Shown here: one piece after another, positions 5,270 through 5,634 of the stretch | How positions within the stretch are numbered: the first letter of the stretch is position 1 | How the letters are laid out: each line of letters begins with the position of its first letter | DNA from: Candidatus Sulfotelmatobacter sp. | GTDB taxonomy: Bacteria > Acidobacteriota > Terriglobia > Terriglobales > Acidobacteriaceae | Reading direction: 5' to 3' | Length of the DNA: 5,634 nucleotides | Assembly (NCBI GenBank): GCA_030049565.1 | Contig: JASIKQ010000673.1 | Span: 1-5,634, forward strand | Translations under genes and position numbers: made by a program | The notes under the pieces: generated by a model | Told to the model about the DNA's origin: nothing | Database searches by the model: none | Seen by the model: the letters and a program-made list of their open reading frames with translations, nothing else

Positions 5270-5336
5270 GCTTTCTGAATGTTGCTCGCCTTTCTCCGAA
5301 ACCAGGTTGCGTCTTATGCGCTTCTGCGCGCCTTTC

Positions 5337-5634
5337 CTACCGCGCCGCCAGAGCTGCGGTAATCAGTTTCCAGAATATGTACCATCCGGCGACAATTCCG
5401 ATCGCAGTCGAGCGCTTTACCTTACTGGTGCAGGCGAACCCAATGCCCATCAGCACGATTGACCAGATGACCAGCACGTCCAGCCCGGATGCCATGGTGT
5501 AGATGAATTTATTGCCGGAGCGATCCATAAAATATGTAGGATTGGTAGCCACTGGGGTATTCACGTTGAAGCCTTCGGGATTGACGCCCGCGAACATGGA
5601 GATCGTGCCCAGAATTGATCCGATGATTCCGGGC
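5337..5634 (-). CDS. Yip1-family integral membrane protein, C-terminal fragment (cut by window edge)
   Basis: A minus-strand frame stays open to the window edge, giving 98 complete codons before the TAG stop. The visible start, PGIIGSILGTISMFAG, continues upstream of the first in-frame ATG (5597), so that ATG is internal and the gene is truncated by the window. A polar stretch with GVNPEGFNVNTPVATNPTYF follows, then two clear transmembrane segments (DVLVIWSIVLMGIGFACTSK and about STAIGIVAGWYIFWKLITAAL). This layout, including the NP-rich motif and the GFA-x-x-x-KVKRSTA segment between the last two helices, resembles the C-terminal end of bacterial Yip1-family proteins. Those are polytopic membrane proteins of unknown function, sometimes beside efflux genes. 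It lies upstream of the DinB-like gene with an 80-bp gap and could share its transcript. Confidence 0.75.
   Translation of the reverse strand, partial: PGIIGSILGTISMFAGVNPEGFNVNTPVATNPTYFMDRSGNKFIYTMASGLDVLVIWSIVLMGIGFACTSKVKRSTAIGIVAGWYIFWKLITAALAAR

Noticed and set aside
5287..5336. CGCCTTTC repeated at 5287-5294 and 5329-5336, and a 4-bp GCGC hairpin at 5318-5329
   Set aside because: An 8-mer pair and a 4-bp stem are short enough to be chance, and no T-run supports a terminator.

Overview
The window looks like a piece of a moderately GC-rich soil Acidobacteriota (Terriglobia) chromosome. This is inferred from protein style and intergenic texture, not from a marker gene. The clues are a permease with a SIDKLIAESE-type N-terminus, a secreted DinB-fold protein, a Yip1-type membrane protein, and intergenic tracts of degenerate 7-nt tandem repeats plus GTCATCC(C/T)GA repeats. 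No rRNA, tRNA, CRISPR array, transposase or phage gene is visible.

Layout. Positions 58-219 (+) encode a very basic 53-residue protein of unknown function. Positions 220-334 hold inverted and heptameric repeats that form a strong hairpin. Positions 335-1909 (+) encode an APC-superfamily amino acid permease that probably starts at a TTG behind a good Shine-Dalgarno site. Positions 1908-2032 carry two more heptad tracts, a GTCATCCTGA element and a possible -10 box close to the next start. Positions 2033-3049 (+) encode an adenosine-deaminase-family metallohydrolase, followed closely by an ACT-domain protein (about 3099-3461, +). After a 122-bp gap with a short perfect dyad comes a radical SAM protein with a variant C-terminal cysteine cluster (3584-4612, +). 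A convergent intergenic hairpin repeat (4625-4672) separates it from two minus-strand genes: a secreted DinB-like protein (4714-5256) and, upstream of it, the C-terminal part of a Yip1-family membrane protein (5337 to the window edge).

How the genes relate. The permease, deaminase and ACT protein suggest nitrogen-compound uptake, purine salvage and small-molecule sensing, but nothing proves one pathway. The deaminase and ACT gene could be co-transcribed. The DinB-like and Yip1 genes could be a second, minus-strand unit. I do not see a convincing novel defence or mobile system. The points most worth a second look are the heptad-repeat intergenic regions, the radical SAM protein with an unusual cysteine pattern, the TM1-TM2 insertion in the permease, and the substrate of the deaminase.
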